Shown here piece after piece: positions 17,033 through 25,656 of a stretch of DNA of 64,000 bases. This DNA is from Desulfovulcanus ferrireducens (GTDB lineage: Bacteria > Desulfobacterota > Desulfovibrionia > Desulfovibrionales > Desulfonatronovibrionaceae). The notes beneath the pieces were generated by a model. That model did no database searches and was not told the DNA's origin. It worked only from the letters and a program-made list of their open reading frames with translations. The stretch spans positions 62,001 to 126,000 of the forward strand of contig NZ_JAGUQP010000002.1 of the NCBI RefSeq assembly GCF_018704065.1. Reading direction: 5' to 3'. How positions within the stretch are numbered: the first letter of the stretch is position 1; each line of letters starts with the position of its first letter. The translations under genes were made by a program, and so were the position numbers.

Positions 17033-18301
17033 TTAAAATTTAATTCTGTTCGCTGCATCCAAAGTTTTTTCCAAGTCTTCCTCTGTATGGGCAAAGGAAT
17101 TAAAAGCACACTCAAACCCTGAGGGAGCCAGATAAATCCCTTGTTCACGCATTTGGTTGTAAAATTTGATAAAAAGTTCCTGGTCAGATTTCTGGGCACT
17201 GGTAAAATCTTTTACTGGTTCAGAAGTAAAAAACAGTGTAAACATAGATGCAGTGAGGTTTACCTGAACAGGGACTCCTTTTTCCGACAAGATATCTTTG
17301 AGCCCCAGGGCAAGTTCCTTGGTTTTTTGGGCCAGAAGTTCGTAGTCCATTGACTTCAAAGTGTTAATCGTGGCCAGACCTGCAGCCATGGCCAGAGGAT
17401 TTCCAGACAGGGTTCCGGCCTGATATACATCTCCGCACGGTGCAATCCGGGACATGATTTCCTTTTTTCCTCCATAGGCGCCGACAGGAAGCCCTCCACC
17501 GATAATTTTGCCCAGACAGGTCAGATCCGGAATAACCCCATAGAGCCCCTGGGCTCCGTTAAAAGATACCCTGAATCCGGTGATCACCTCATCAAAAACC
17601 AGTAGAGCCCCGTATTCTGAGGTTATCTGTCTCAAACCCTGCAAAAAGCCTTCTTCCGGCAGGACTACGCCCATATTCCCGGCAACTGGTTCAACGAAAA
17701 CCGCAGCAATATCTTCTCCATAACGGGCAAATAATTCTTTTACCTCGTCCAGATTATTGTATTCAGCAAGAAGAGTGTGTTTAACTGTTTCTTCTGGTAC
17801 TCCCGGCGTGCCAGGAATGGACAATGTAGCTACGCCAGAACCGGCACTGGCTAAAAAGGCATCGGCATGACCATGATAGCACCCATGAAATTTAACCACC
17901 TTGTTTCGACCGGTATATCCCCGGGCCAGGCGCAAAGCACTCATGGTCGCTTCTGTCCCTGAATTGACCATGCGAACCATTTCCACGCCGGGCAGGGCAT
18001 CAACTATAGCCCTGGCCAGGTCAATTTCAGCTTTACACGGCGCACCATAACTCGTGCCTTTGTCTACGGCTTCGTGTAAAGCCTTGTTTACCGCAGGATG
18101 ATTATGTCCCAAAAGCATGGGGCCCCAGGACATTACATAATCTATATATTTCTGCCCATCTTCTGTGTAAACGTATGCCCCGTCTGCCTTGGCAATAAAT
18201 AAAGGATCGGTCTTTACGCTCTTACAAGCTCTAACCGGACTGTTCACTCCGCCGGGAATAATCTCCTGGGCTAACGCAAAAAGTTCCTTGGAGTTAGTCA
18301 T
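17033..18301 (-). CDS. hemL: Glutamate-1-semialdehyde 2,1-aminomutase
   Basis: PLP enzyme converting glutamate-1-semialdehyde to 5-aminolevulinate, the first committed tetrapyrrole intermediate, used for siroheme, heme and cobalamin. The 422-residue length is standard. Visible motifs include [11 protein letters not shown] at the N-terminus, [18 protein letters not shown], the [11 protein letters not shown] segment, DEVITGFR and the PLP-lysine region [17 protein letters not shown]. The ATG at 18301 follows AAGGAG. It is downstream of ahbB on the same strand (120 bp), placing start and late parts of heme synthesis together. Confidence 0.97.
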   Translation of the reverse strand: MTNSKELFALAQEIIPGGVNSPVRACKSVKTDPLFIAKADGAYVYTEDGQKYIDYVMSWGPMLLGHNHPAVNKALHEAVDKGTSYGAPCKAEIDLARAIVDALPGVEMVRMVNSGTEATMSALRLARGYTGRNKVVKFHGCYHGHADAFLASAGSGVATLSIPGTPGVPEETVKHTLLAEYNNLDEVKELFARYGEDIAAVFVEPVAGNMGVVLPEEGFLQGLRQITSEYGALLVFDEVITGFRVSFNGAQGLYGVIPDLTCLGKIIGGGLPVGAYGGKKEIMSRIAPCGDVYQAGTLSGNPLAMAAGLATINTLKSMDYELLAQKTKELALGLKDILSEKGVPVQVNLTASMFTLFFTSEPVKDFTSAQKSDQELFIKFYNQMREQGIYLAPSGFECAFNSFAHTEEDLEKTLDAANRIKF

Positions 18302-18421
18302 AAATTGCTCCTTATACTGGGTTTACGGGTGAATAGCGGGATGAAACTTTATGGAGGAAAATAGCGGTAGCCTTTTACACTCTTTCACCCACCTACTCAT
18401 TCCTCTGACTACTCATAAACA

Positions 18422-18904
18422 TTAAAAATACTCCATTGAGGTCTTTTTTAATTCTTTATAACTAAATAATATTTCGTACTGGGTCACTCCGGTTTCTTTA
18501 ACCAGTTCGGAGATAACCCGTAGACAATCTTCCTCGCTTTGACCATGAATCATGGTATACAAATTATATGGCCAATCCAGACAATTTATACGTTCATAAC
18601 AGTGGGTGATTTCAGGTTTAGAGGCCATAATTCGTCCAACCTGGTCAATATCGTGGTCCTCTTCTACATACCAGGCAACCATGGCGTTGTGTTCATAGCC
18701 AGCCTGCTGATGACGCAGTGTAGCTCCAAAGCGTCGGATATACCCTTCATTTTTTAATTTAGTAAGCAGGTTGAGTACCTCTTCTTCTGAAGAGCCTGTT
18801 TGCTTGGCAATCTCGGCAAAAGGCGTGGCTGAATCTGGCAGGTCAGCCTGGATGATTTTTAAGATTTCTTTTTGTTTGGGAGTCAACTCAATGGAATACG
18901 TCAA
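18422..18904 (-). CDS. ahbB: Siroheme decarboxylase subunit AhbB (Lrp-like fold)
   Basis: With AhbA it decarboxylates siroheme to 12,18-didecarboxysiroheme in the alternative heme pathway used by sulfate reducers and archaea. The 160-residue protein has an Lrp/AsnC-type helix-turn-helix N-terminus followed by the NirD/AhbB signature GATLRHQQAGYEHNAMVAW and the CYERINCLDWPYNLYTMIHG stretch typical of these enzymes rather than of regulators. The frame starts with TTG at 18904 behind AGGGGAAG. It precedes hemL; its partner AhbA is at 42826-43281 next to ahbD, so the pair is split between two loci. Confidence 0.88.
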   Translation of the reverse strand: MTYSIELTPKQKEILKIIQADLPDSATPFAEIAKQTGSSEEEVLNLLTKLKNEGYIRRFGATLRHQQAGYEHNAMVAWYVEEDHDIDQVGRIMASKPEITHCYERINCLDWPYNLYTMIHGQSEEDCLRVISELVKETGVTQYEILFSYKELKKTSMEYF

Positions 18905-19059
18905 GATTCTTCCCCTTCAGAATTTTTTAGTTAAATTAGTGTTAACTTAAACCTATTGTTTCCTGGTTGCAAGTCTGGAAAGACTGTTATTTAAAAGAAA
19001 TCTGTTTTCTTTTTCTTAAGCTGGCGAAAGCTGGGGTTGCATCCGATGGCTGCTCTTGG

Positions 19060-19123
19060 GTTGAGTAGTTAAGTAGTTGAGTAGTTGAGTAGTTGAGTAG
19101 GTGAGTAGGTGAGTGGTTGAGTG
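19060..19123. repeat. Short tandem repeat, 8-bp unit
   Basis: Eight tandem units of GTTGAGTA and close variants (GTTAAGTA, GGTGAGTA, GTTGAGTG). Non-coding and probably variable in copy number by slippage. The surrounding stretch 18905-19517 holds no supported gene. Confidence 0.85.
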
Positions 19124-19517
19124 GGGAGAGTAAGGTGGGGATGGATGATATGAAAATGACTTTTGAGAGTTTAGAAGCTTGGCCAATCCAGACGGAGTAG
19201 AGTAGATATGGGACTTCGTAGTAGAATTTTTCCTGATTGCCGCCAGATTCCTGATTATTATCACTGGACAGAGTATGTGCTCAGGTTTGATTCCTAAATT
19301 ATGAGAAATTTTGCTAACTATAAGCAAAAAAAAGAGAAAACAATCAGCAGATGGAATGCTAAAATTAATGTTTCTGAAAAATCTGTGTAAATAGTGGATG
19401 CGCCCGTAAGCCGGAAATTTTTTAGTCATACACGAGAAATCTCCCGTGCATCGGGCATTGATGGTTTTGCATCTGAAAAACAAAAGCCCCTTGCTGATTA
19501 GGAGGAATTTTCATAGG

Positions 19518-20001
19518 AGTCTGTGACCAACCCCTACTTAAGAGGACATTTTTTCATAATTTTTTTCAATCCTGATTTCTTTCATGCTGGTGCAAATGCC
19601 TGGACCCAACTATAGCTTGCTTGCGGGCAGAGCATAATGGGATATTTTGAGTAAACAAAATAGTCTTTTAATTATACCTACGTTTTGCGATTTTCACCCG
19701 ATGGGTGAGATTGCCACGGACAGCTTCGCTGCCCTCGCAATGACGAACTCGCTCCTGTCATTGCGAGGAGCGAGCGTGAGCGAGGCGACGAAGCAATCTC
19801 AAAGTTTGAACTGCAAAAAAATCGTTCAATTTAAACTATAGATAGTTATTATGGCAGATAGCACTAGATGTTTAGTTTTGTCACCCCGATGCTATGCTTA
19901 TCCGGAAGCTTCGCCAAGATGGTTTACCCAGCCCTTTGCAATGCTTTCAAGAAATCAGGATTTTTAATCTGGTAGTCAAAATGGGGCTTGGCCACAGACT
20001 C
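19518..20001 (+). repeat. MITE-like repeat, copy C (long form)
   Basis: Same family as 118-590, same orientation, 484 bp. It starts GAGTCTGTGACCAACC and ends GGCTTGGCCACAGACTC. It contains the internal TGATTTCTTTCATGC / GCTTTCAAGAAATCA pair and the nested insert at 19684-19829. No coding potential. Confidence 0.75.
19684..19829. repeat. Nested small repeat inside copy C
   Basis: Bounded by TTGCGATTTT and AAAATCGTTCAA, matching the insert at 283-421. The core 19707-19800 (GAGATTGCC to GCAATCTC) includes the palindromic GCGAGGAGCGAGCGTGAGCG stretch, longer and better preserved than in copy A. Confidence 0.6.
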
Positions 20002-20200
20002 ATAGATGAAGTATTAAAAGTTGAAGGTGTTAGGCAGGTATTGTTGAATCCTGGATTTTATAAATTGTGAGTATTATATATATCTTGTCTGAAATAAATT
20101 TTTAGGGTTGGCTAGGTATATAATGGAGTATTCGGGTCAACTGAGAGGCTTGCCTTCATGAGAGTAGGCAGCATAAATGGTGATAGGGGAGTAGGTAGTA

Positions 20201-20704
20201 ATGAAAAGGATATTTTTGCTTTTGGGGATATATTTTTATTTGCTCATTTGTCTATCAGTTCCTGCTTTTGGCGAGATTTCTCCTCAAATTTTATCCATGT
20301 TTAAAGAAGAAATAGAGTCGGCTAGAAATATATGTAATTTAGAAATACTCAATTCTTCTTATGCAAAATTTAACTTTATTGGCGGCTTTGCAGATGGTAA
20401 GTATAAACTAAAGCGTTATAAAATTAAATATATACAGGGCCATATCTATCAATTAAACCTTGTTTTTGAGAAGAAAAAAGGAATTTTAAAATATGGACAG
20501 AAGGTAAATATGTTTTTTTGGTATTTTAGAAATAAGATAGTATTTTTGACACCAAAAGGTAAGAGAAAGTTTATCTTGCCAGATAAGGCAATCAAGATAG
20601 AGAAGACAGCTACAGGATATAAAGTTATTACTTCTTCACAGGCGACCAATATAGAACTACCCTTAACTAATGGCAAAATTTATTTAAAACTCATGGTACG
20701 TTAG
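20201..20704 (+). CDS. Hypothetical exported protein, 167 aa
   Basis: I do not recognise the family. An N-terminal signal peptide (MKRIFLLLGIYFYLLICLSV, cut near AFG) suggests export. The mature part is Lys- and aromatic-rich and looks beta-stranded. A ribosome site is weak (GGGAGTAGGTAG) and a TATAAT-like -10 lies at 20119-20124. The coding sequence is visibly more AT-rich than its neighbours. It is a solitary gene enclosed by two inverted copies of the MITE-like repeat (19518-20001 and 20728-21005), so it may have been acquired or moved with them. No function is proposed. Confidence 0.65.
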   Translation: MKRIFLLLGIYFYLLICLSVPAFGEISPQILSMFKEEIESARNICNLEILNSSYAKFNFIGGFADGKYKLKRYKIKYIQGHIYQLNLVFEKKKGILKYGQKVNMFFWYFRNKIVFLTPKGKRKFILPDKAIKIEKTATGYKVITSSQATNIELPLTNGKIYLKLMVR

Positions 20705-20727
20705 GCCATTTAGATTTTAGTGTATAG

Positions 20728-21005
20728 TTCTTGGTTCCTGAAATGCATTACAAACGACTTGGCCAGCCCATTTTTACCGAAGCTTGCGGAAAGATAGAGC
20801 ATCGGGGTGAATGGGCTGAGTGTTTTGAGATAGACCTTAACTATCGATAATAAAAAGAATATCTGTTTGATCAAAATATTCCATTATGCTCTGTCCGCAA
20901 GCAAGTTTTGAGAACTGGTCCAAGGCTTTGTTCCAGCATGAAAGAAACCAGGACTAGAATAAACCATGGAAATTAAGTTGATTAAAAGGGTTGGCCACAG
21001 GCTCT
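20728..21005 (-). repeat. MITE-like repeat, copy D (inverted, one end lost)
   Basis: Same family as 2910-3226 and in that orientation. The terminal GGTTGGCCACAGGCTC end is at 20990-21005, but the other end stops at TTCTTGGTTCCTG, so the outer inverted repeat is missing there. It has no nested insert and begins only 23 bp after the stop of the 20201-20704 gene. Confidence 0.7.
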
Positions 21006-21133
21006 GAGGAATTGTATTCTAACCCATTGAAATTATAATATTTGCCTACTCTCGGAATAACCCCTAGGACGATTGAAAGGAGTTTTTCCAGGGACATCAG
21101 CTAGGGATCATTTGTCTGAATAGTGAAAAAAGT

Positions 21134-21162
21134 AAAAGGGCAGGTGTATGGCCTGCCCTTTT
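21134..21162 (-). terminator. Terminator after glnB
   Basis: AAAAGGGCAGG (21134-21144) pairs with CCTGCCCTTTT (21152-21162) over a 7-nt loop; it ends the amtB-glnB unit on the minus strand. Confidence 0.88.
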
Positions 21163-21196
21163 ATATTGTTTTAGGAGGAGGGATATATGCCTGATT

Positions 21197-21538
21197 TTAA
21201 CCCATCGCTGCTGGGCCCTTTTCCTCGGTCCTAATGCGCATAGCATCTGCTATTTCCAGGACAAAAATGACTCCATCACCTTCTTTGCCGGTCTGGGCGC
21301 CTTTTTTGATAGCTTCTATTGCCGGCTGGACAAAGTCATCATTTACACCGATTTCCAGGCGGATTTTTTTCAATAAATTAACCTCTACCACCACACCTCT
21401 GTAGGTTTCTGTAAAGCCTTTTTGGCGTCCGCTACCCAGGACATTGGTTACGGACATATTAAAGATTTTAGCTGCATATAATTCCTGTTTTACACTGTTT
21501 AGCTTTTCTGGTCTTATATAGGCAATGATTAGTTTCAT
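21197..21538 (-). CDS. glnB: Nitrogen regulatory protein PII
   Basis: PII signal protein that binds ATP/ADP and 2-oxoglutarate and controls the ammonium channel and other nitrogen targets. The 113-residue protein has the T-loop GRQKGFTETYRG, with Tyr46 kept, but the position of the uridylylated Tyr51 is Val (RGVVV instead of RGAEY). GlnD-type uridylylation at this site is therefore not possible, and control probably relies on ligand binding alone. The C-terminal EGDGVIFV and RIRTEEKG segments fit the nucleotide site. The start follows AAGGAG. It lies 28 bp after amtB, the classic amtB-PII pair, and would be transcribed from the promoter near 23070. Confidence 0.93.
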   Translation of the reverse strand: MKLIIAYIRPEKLNSVKQELYAAKIFNMSVTNVLGSGRQKGFTETYRGVVVEVNLLKKIRLEIGVNDDFVQPAIEAIKKGAQTGKEGDGVIFVLEIADAMRIRTEEKGPAAMG

Positions 21539-21566
21539 CTCTCCTTACTCCTTTTGGTTTTTGCTT

Positions 21567-22937
21567 TTATTCAGTAGTAAAGATCTGGAATCCATTGTAA
21601 GCTTCCATGCCATGTTCTGTAATATCCAGACCCTTAAGTTCTTCTTCCTCACTGGCCCGAACACCCATGATGAGATCGACTACCTTAAACAGGATAAAGC
21701 CCGCACCAAAGGCCCAGATAAACACAGCTGCAACACCGATAATCTGTGCCCAGAGCGGAGCAAAGCCGCCGCCATACAAGAGACCGGTAATATCACCATA
21801 ACCAGGTGCAGCAAAAATGCCGACACAGATAGTCCCGAAAGCTCCGCATACACCGTGTACGGATACAGCACCCACGGGGTCATCAACTTTCAAAACTTTA
21901 TCAATGAATTCAACAGATATAACACAGAGGATACCGGCCAGGAAACCTATAATAATGGAGCCTATAGGAGATACTTCATAACAGCCGGCAGTAATGGCTA
22001 CCAGCCCGGCCAGAGCACCATTTAAAGTAAATGATGCATCAGGTTTGCCAAATTTTATCCAAGCAGCGAGCATGGAGCCTAAAACTCCTGCAGCTGCTGC
22101 CAGGTTAGTATTTACTGCGATATAGCCGATGGTCCCGTCAGCAGTGGTTGTGGAACCCGGGTTGAAACCAAACCAACCAAACCAAAGGATAAATACACCC
22201 AGAGCTGCCAAGGGGATATTGTGTCCCGGAATGGCCCGAGAAGCTCCATCAGGCCCATATTTGCCTTTACGGGCACCAACTACTATCGCACCGGCCAAAG
22301 CAACCCATCCGCCAACAGAGTGAACGACTGTGGAGCCGGCAAAATCGGCAAAGCCCATTCCTTCCAGCCATCCAGCAGCAGGATCACCTAACCATAAACT
22401 TCCCCATGCCCAGTGGCCGGAAATAGGATAGATTATTGCTGTGACAAACAAGCTGACCAGGATATAGGCCGGAAATTTAGTCCTTTCAGCAATACCTCCG
22501 GAAACAATAGTAGCCGCTGTTGCAGCGAACACGCTCTGAAAGAACCAGAAAGTCAGGGCCCACTGGCCATCAGGAGTGGTGGCATTGTAGCCGGACAGGG
22601 CAAAGCCGGAACTCCCAATAAATCCGCCAATGTCAGTGCCAAACATGATGGCAAAGCCGAAGAGAAAAAAGACAATGGCTCCGACACTGAAGTCTAGGGC
22701 ATTTTTCATCAGGATGTTGGCTGCATTCTTGGCCCTAGTAAAACCGCATTCAACCATGGCAAATCCGGCCTGCATGAACATAACTAAAACAGCAGCAATC
22801 AAGGTCCATAAAATGTTGGCATTGGCCTGAGACAGGGATTCTTCTGCTGCTATGGCAGTGTGGGGAATAATCAAAGCTCCGGTTGTTAGGAGCGCACACT
22901 TGAGCCACGAAGTCATTCTTGAAATTTTCCTGTTCAT
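21567..22937 (-). CDS. amtB: Ammonium transporter
   Basis: Trimeric ammonia/ammonium channel of the inner membrane. The 456-residue chain begins with a cleavable signal sequence (ALLTTGALIIPHTAIA) and then eleven predicted membrane helices. Conserved Amt features include FAMVECGFTRAKNAANILMKN, the pore His in GHWAWGSLWL, the second His in VSVHGVCGAFGT, and DDPVGAVSVHG. The C-terminal tail ends GMEAYNGFQIFTTE, the PII-contact region. It has a GGAGGT ribosome site and lies upstream of glnB. A sigma54-like promoter at 23065-23080 and shared upstream palindromes suggest induction in nitrogen limitation. Confidence 0.97.
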   Translation of the reverse strand: MNRKISRMTSWLKCALLTTGALIIPHTAIAAEESLSQANANILWTLIAAVLVMFMQAGFAMVECGFTRAKNAANILMKNALDFSVGAIVFFLFGFAIMFGTDIGGFIGSSGFALSGYNATTPDGQWALTFWFFQSVFAATAATIVSGGIAERTKFPAYILVSLFVTAIIYPISGHWAWGSLWLGDPAAGWLEGMGFADFAGSTVVHSVGGWVALAGAIVVGARKGKYGPDGASRAIPGHNIPLAALGVFILWFGWFGFNPGSTTTADGTIGYIAVNTNLAAAAGVLGSMLAAWIKFGKPDASFTLNGALAGLVAITAGCYEVSPIGSIIIGFLAGILCVISVEFIDKVLKVDDPVGAVSVHGVCGAFGTICVGIFAAPGYGDITGLLYGGGFAPLWAQIIGVAAVFIWAFGAGFILFKVVDLIMGVRASEEEELKGLDITEHGMEAYNGFQIFTTE

Positions 22938-23064
22938 AAAACCTCCTTATTAATATTTTTTTCGGGCAATGTGTCAGGGGAGAGGGGGTATATTTGTTAT
23001 TTGTAACAAATAAGTCCTCGCTCCTCACCCGTCGCCTGAACAGTCATAATTTACAGTGTTTTTA

Positions 23065-23080
23065 AGCAAAGGTCGGACCA
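23065..23080 (-). promoter_or_regulatory. Sigma54-type (-24/-12) promoter for amtB-glnB
   Basis: On the minus strand TGGTCCGACCTTTGCT matches the TGGCACG-N4-TTGCW consensus at all but two defined positions, with the required GG and GC at correct spacing. Transcription would start near 23053, giving a leader of about 115 nt before amtB. Confidence 0.7.
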
Positions 23081-23142
23081 ATTGCGTAATACGTTGAGAT
23101 CATTGAGTGATTTATTTGGACATAAGGGGGCGTCTTGATATT

Positions 23143-23213
23143 TTTACAATTTTGTTAGTTTAAGACAACAAAAAAGGTTTTTTTGGGTGATAATTGTACA
23201 ATTTTGTTAAATG
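23143..23213. promoter_or_regulatory. Candidate activator sites upstream of amtB (two)
   Basis: TTTACAATTTTGTTAG at 23143-23158 and GGGTGATAATTGTACAAT followed by TTTGTTAA at 23185-23210. Both contain the near-palindrome ACAATTTTGT. They are centred about 70 and 120 bp upstream of the -24 element, the usual placing for sigma54 enhancer sites. Matching sites occur before glnA at almost the same distances. Confidence 0.55.
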
Positions 23214-23321
23214 CTTAATGGTTTTTTAATGAGGTTTTTGTGATGTGGTTATGGCGTTGGAATTATGTTATCTCTTTGTGGCGATGTTTGTTTTATCTCG
23301 TTTTTTGAGGGAGTGAGTTTT

Positions 23322-23350
23322 AGGTGACAAATTGTACAAAATTGTAAAAC
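23322..23350. promoter_or_regulatory. Third candidate activator site, amtB upstream region
   Basis: AGGTGACAAATTGTACAA followed by AATTGTAAAAC. With the preceding AGTGAGTTTT it is almost identical to the site at 35864-35886 before glnA. It lies about 245 bp upstream of the amtB -24 element and about 230 bp before the aromatic leader peptide. Confidence 0.5.
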
Positions 23351-23579
23351 AATGATGGCGCAGGAAAAGGACATGAGATCTTGAACATAATCGGGAGTAT
23401 TTATTTGGTTCTTTATCAGGGGGAAGGGAGAGAGTTTAGGTGCTTTGAGAAGGGGGGCGGAGTTGTAGATTGCTCGTAATAGAGTCGGTTGAACCCATGA
23501 GTGAATTGCCAAAAGAAAAATTGCTGATTTTGAAAAAAATAGTTGACAGGCACTCAGAAAAAGCATTAGGGAAATTTCC

Positions 23580-23672
23580 ATGTTAAACATACCTTCCAAC
23601 CACAGCAGCTTTAGCTTTTATTTTTGGTATTTTTATTTTAGCAGGGCCTGTGGTCTGGAGGGAGTGGTTTAA
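23580..23672 (+). CDS. Aromatic-amino-acid leader peptide, 30 aa
   Basis: A 30-codon frame with AGGGAAA eight bases before the ATG and a TAA at 23670-23672. Codons 11-20 read FSFYFWYFYF, so five Phe, three Tyr and one Trp codon are clustered in ten codons, between SNHSS and SRACG. This is the hallmark of an attenuator leader peptide rather than a functional protein. It lies directly upstream of a terminator and of aroA', and its own mRNA contains the pairing segments described for the attenuator at 23591-23731. Stalling on scarcity of Phe, Tyr or Trp would signal to the whole aromatic cluster. The promoter is not certain: TTGACA at 23543-23548 has no good -10 partner and lies close to the ATG. 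Confidence 0.85.
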   Translation: MLNIPSNHSSFSFYFWYFYFSRACGLEGVV

Positions 23673-23731
23673 AGTTTAATAGTCAAACCAAAACCAAAGG
23701 GCCGCAGGCAAAAGCCGGCGGCCCTTTTTTT
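23591..23731 (+). promoter_or_regulatory. Transcription attenuator of the aromatic operon
   Basis: Four segments with trp-leader logic. Segment 1 (23591-23605, ACCTTCCAACCACAG), just before the aromatic codons, can pair with segment 2 (23648-23662, CTGTGGTCTGGAGGG). Segment 2 (23646-23656, GCCTGTGGTCT) can instead form 11 continuous pairs, three of them G-U, with segment 3 (23699-23709, GGGCCGCAGGC). Segment 3 also forms the terminator stem with segment 4 (GCGGCCC, 23718-23724) followed by seven T at 23725-23731. A ribosome stalled on the codons at 23610-23639 would block segment 1 and favour 2:3 antitermination; a ribosome reaching the stop would cover segment 2 and favour termination. Confidence 0.82.
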
Positions 23732-23779
23732 GTTTTTAAGGTCCGCCAAGCCTAGCGGCCCCAAATAAAGGAGGACGGT

Positions 23780-24586
23780 ATGCATCTGGGTAAAGCTATT
23801 CGTTTGGAGAGAATTTTTAACCGTAACACAGGTAGAACCATTATTGTTCCTTTGGACCATGGGGTCACTGTTGGGCCGATATTTGGCTTGGTGGAGTTGA
23901 GAGAAACTGTGGATAAGGTGGCTGAAGGCGGAGCTAATGCTGTGCTTATGCATAAAGGCTTGCCTCGCTGTTCCCACCGTGGACATGGTCGTGACGTGGG
24001 TCTGATTGTCCACCTATCGGCAAGCACTGCACTTTCGCCGTTTCCTAATGCCAAGACTTTGGTAGGCACTGTGGAAGACGGATTACGCCTGGGAGCAGAT
24101 GCTGTTTCTGTGCATCTTAATCTTGGTGATGAAACTGAGCGGGATATGCTAAGAGATGTTGGAGAGATTACCTCCCGGGCCAATGAATGGGGTATGCCCG
24201 TACTTGCTATGGTGTATGCCCGGGGTCCCAAGATAGAAAATGAATTTGATCCCGAAGTGGTTGCCCATTGTGCTCGGGTAGGCGAAGAGCTGGGTGCTGA
24301 TGTGGTTAAAGTTCCCTATACTGGCAGCCCTGAGACTTTCGAGAGGGTGGTCGATGCCTGTTGCATTCCCGTAGTTATTGCCGGGGGACCAAAAATGAGC
24401 AATGACCGTGATATCCTGCAAATGGTCCATGATTCTGTTGCTGCAGGAGGAGCCGGTCTTTCTGTAGGCCGAAATATTTTCCAGCATAAAAATCCTGCCC
24501 TTATAGTTAAGGCCTTGGCCAAGATTGTCCACGAAGACGCCAGTGTTGAAGAGGCTTTACAAGTTTTGACAGAAAAGGAAGATTAA
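23780..24586 (+). CDS. 2-amino-3,7-dideoxy-D-threo-hept-6-ulosonate synthase (archaeal-type)
   Basis: Class I aldolase of the DeoC/FbaB group that condenses a ketose-derived fragment with aspartate semialdehyde, the first step of the alternative shikimate entry (MJ0400/AroA' type) in methanogens and some deltaproteobacteria. The 268-residue protein starts [19 protein letters not shown] and has [11 protein letters not shown], the Schiff-base Lys region [17 protein letters not shown] and phosphate-binding [11 protein letters not shown]. The ATG follows AAAGGAGGA. It is the first structural gene after the attenuator and ends 1 bp before the DHQ synthase II gene, so this strain makes dehydroquinate without DAHP synthase at this locus. 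Confidence 0.9.
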   Translation: MHLGKAIRLERIFNRNTGRTIIVPLDHGVTVGPIFGLVELRETVDKVAEGGANAVLMHKGLPRCSHRGHGRDVGLIVHLSASTALSPFPNAKTLVGTVEDGLRLGADAVSVHLNLGDETERDMLRDVGEITSRANEWGMPVLAMVYARGPKIENEFDPEVVAHCARVGEELGADVVKVPYTGSPETFERVVDACCIPVVIAGGPKMSNDRDILQMVHDSVAAGGAGLSVGRNIFQHKNPALIVKALAKIVHEDASVEEALQVLTEKED

Positions 24587-24587
24587 A

Positions 24588-25562
24588 ATGCGTAAAGAGA
24601 TTTATTTTAAAGCTATACCTTTTGACAAGAAACTGGTCACCCTCGCCCTGGAATCAGGAGTGGATGGGATAATTGCGGAAGATCAGGACGTAGACAAGAT
24701 AGCTGCCCTTGGCCGGACCACGGTTTTGTCCGAAGGAGAACTTGATTGGATAGCTATCAAGGAGAAAAAGGACGAAGAGACTGTGGTCCAGAAGATTAAG
24801 GGTGGTCAGAGAGTAGTCCTTTCTCGCGGCGTGGAGATTATCCCTGTGGAAAATATTCTGGCCCAATGTCCTGAGGTAGGCATGGAAGTGGCCAGTGCAC
24901 AAGAGACTCGCACTGCTCTGGGTATTCTGGAAAAGGGAGTTCAATTCGTGGTGGTTCTGCCTGAGGGAGCAAGCGAGCTCAAGGAGATGGTGAAATTGGT
25001 CAAGCTGGATCTAGGCCGTATTGATCTTGTACCGGCTCAAATAACTGCTATCGAGCCTATTGGACTTGGACATCGGGTGTGTGTGGACACCATTTCGATT
25101 TTAAAGACCGGACAGGGCATGCTCGTGGGTAATTCCAGTGGTTTTACCTTTCTTGTCCATGCGGAAACAGAAGTTAATCCATACGTTGCTCCCAGACCTT
25201 TTCGCATCAATGCCGGAGCCGTGCATTCATATACATATTTACCAGGAGATAAAACCAGGTACCTGGAAGAACTCAAGCCTGGTACGGAAGTCCTGGTTGT
25301 GGATAGCCAGGGGCAGGCCCAGAGTGTAGTTGTGGGCAGGACGAAAACAGAAGTGCGTCCAATGTTGCTTATAGCAGCCAAGACTGAACAGGCCCAGGGC
25401 AGTGTTGTCATTCAAAATGCCGAGACTATTCGTCTGGTGGGCAAAGATGGCCAGCCTAAAAGTGTAGTGGAATTGAATGTTGGTGACGAAATCCTTTGTC
25501 GAGTGGACCAGGCAGGTCGGCATTTTGGTCTGCGTATTCAAGAAGAAATCAGGGAAGAGTAA
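24588..25562 (+). CDS. 3-dehydroquinate synthase II (archaeal-type)
   Basis: Converts the product of the preceding enzyme to 3-dehydroquinate by oxidative deamination with NAD (MJ1249/AroB' family), unrelated to classical AroB. The 324-residue chain shows the family blocks GVDGIIAEDQDVDKIAALG, EPIGLGHRVCVDTISIL, GMLVGNSSGFTFLVHAETE and PYVAPRPFRINAGAVHSY. It is adjacent to the ADH synthase gene and surely translated from the same mRNA. The next gene, pheA, starts 94 bp later. Confidence 0.93.
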   Translation: MRKEIYFKAIPFDKKLVTLALESGVDGIIAEDQDVDKIAALGRTTVLSEGELDWIAIKEKKDEETVVQKIKGGQRVVLSRGVEIIPVENILAQCPEVGMEVASAQETRTALGILEKGVQFVVVLPEGASELKEMVKLVKLDLGRIDLVPAQITAIEPIGLGHRVCVDTISILKTGQGMLVGNSSGFTFLVHAETEVNPYVAPRPFRINAGAVHSYTYLPGDKTRYLEELKPGTEVLVVDSQGQAQSVVVGRTKTEVRPMLLIAAKTEQAQGSVVIQNAETIRLVGKDGQPKSVVELNVGDEILCRVDQAGRHFGLRIQEEIREE

Positions 25563-25656
25563 AGGCGAAAAGGTTAAAAGGTAAAGAGTCGAGAATTCAG
25601 GAGCATGAGTAAGAGCGCCAGAGCTTGCGGCTCATAACCTTAACCCCTAAATTAAT

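Noticed and set aside
16855-17042. Open plus-strand frame of about 60 codons between cytochrome c3 and hemL
   Set aside because: No ATG, GTG or TTG follows the GGAGG at its start in the right frame, and it runs into the end of hemL.
19060-19123. CRISPR-like array
   Set aside because: 8-bp units with no spacers; a simple tandem repeat. No cas genes are in the window.
19145-19200. A four-helix-bundle (IVP-type) gene remnant starting MKMTFESLEAW
   Set aside because: Only about ten residues resemble that family before a stop; too little to support a pseudogene call.
19016-19483. A 155-codon minus-strand frame over the short tandem repeat
   Set aside because: Its C-terminal part is only the translation of GTTGAGTA repeats, it lacks a ribosome site and shows no protein-like composition.
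23543-23571. TTGACA with a -10 at 23566 as the promoter of the aromatic leader
   Set aside because: The -10 region (TTAGGG) is poor and transcription would start just two or three bases before the leader ATG, with its ribosome site outside the mRNA; left as uncertain.
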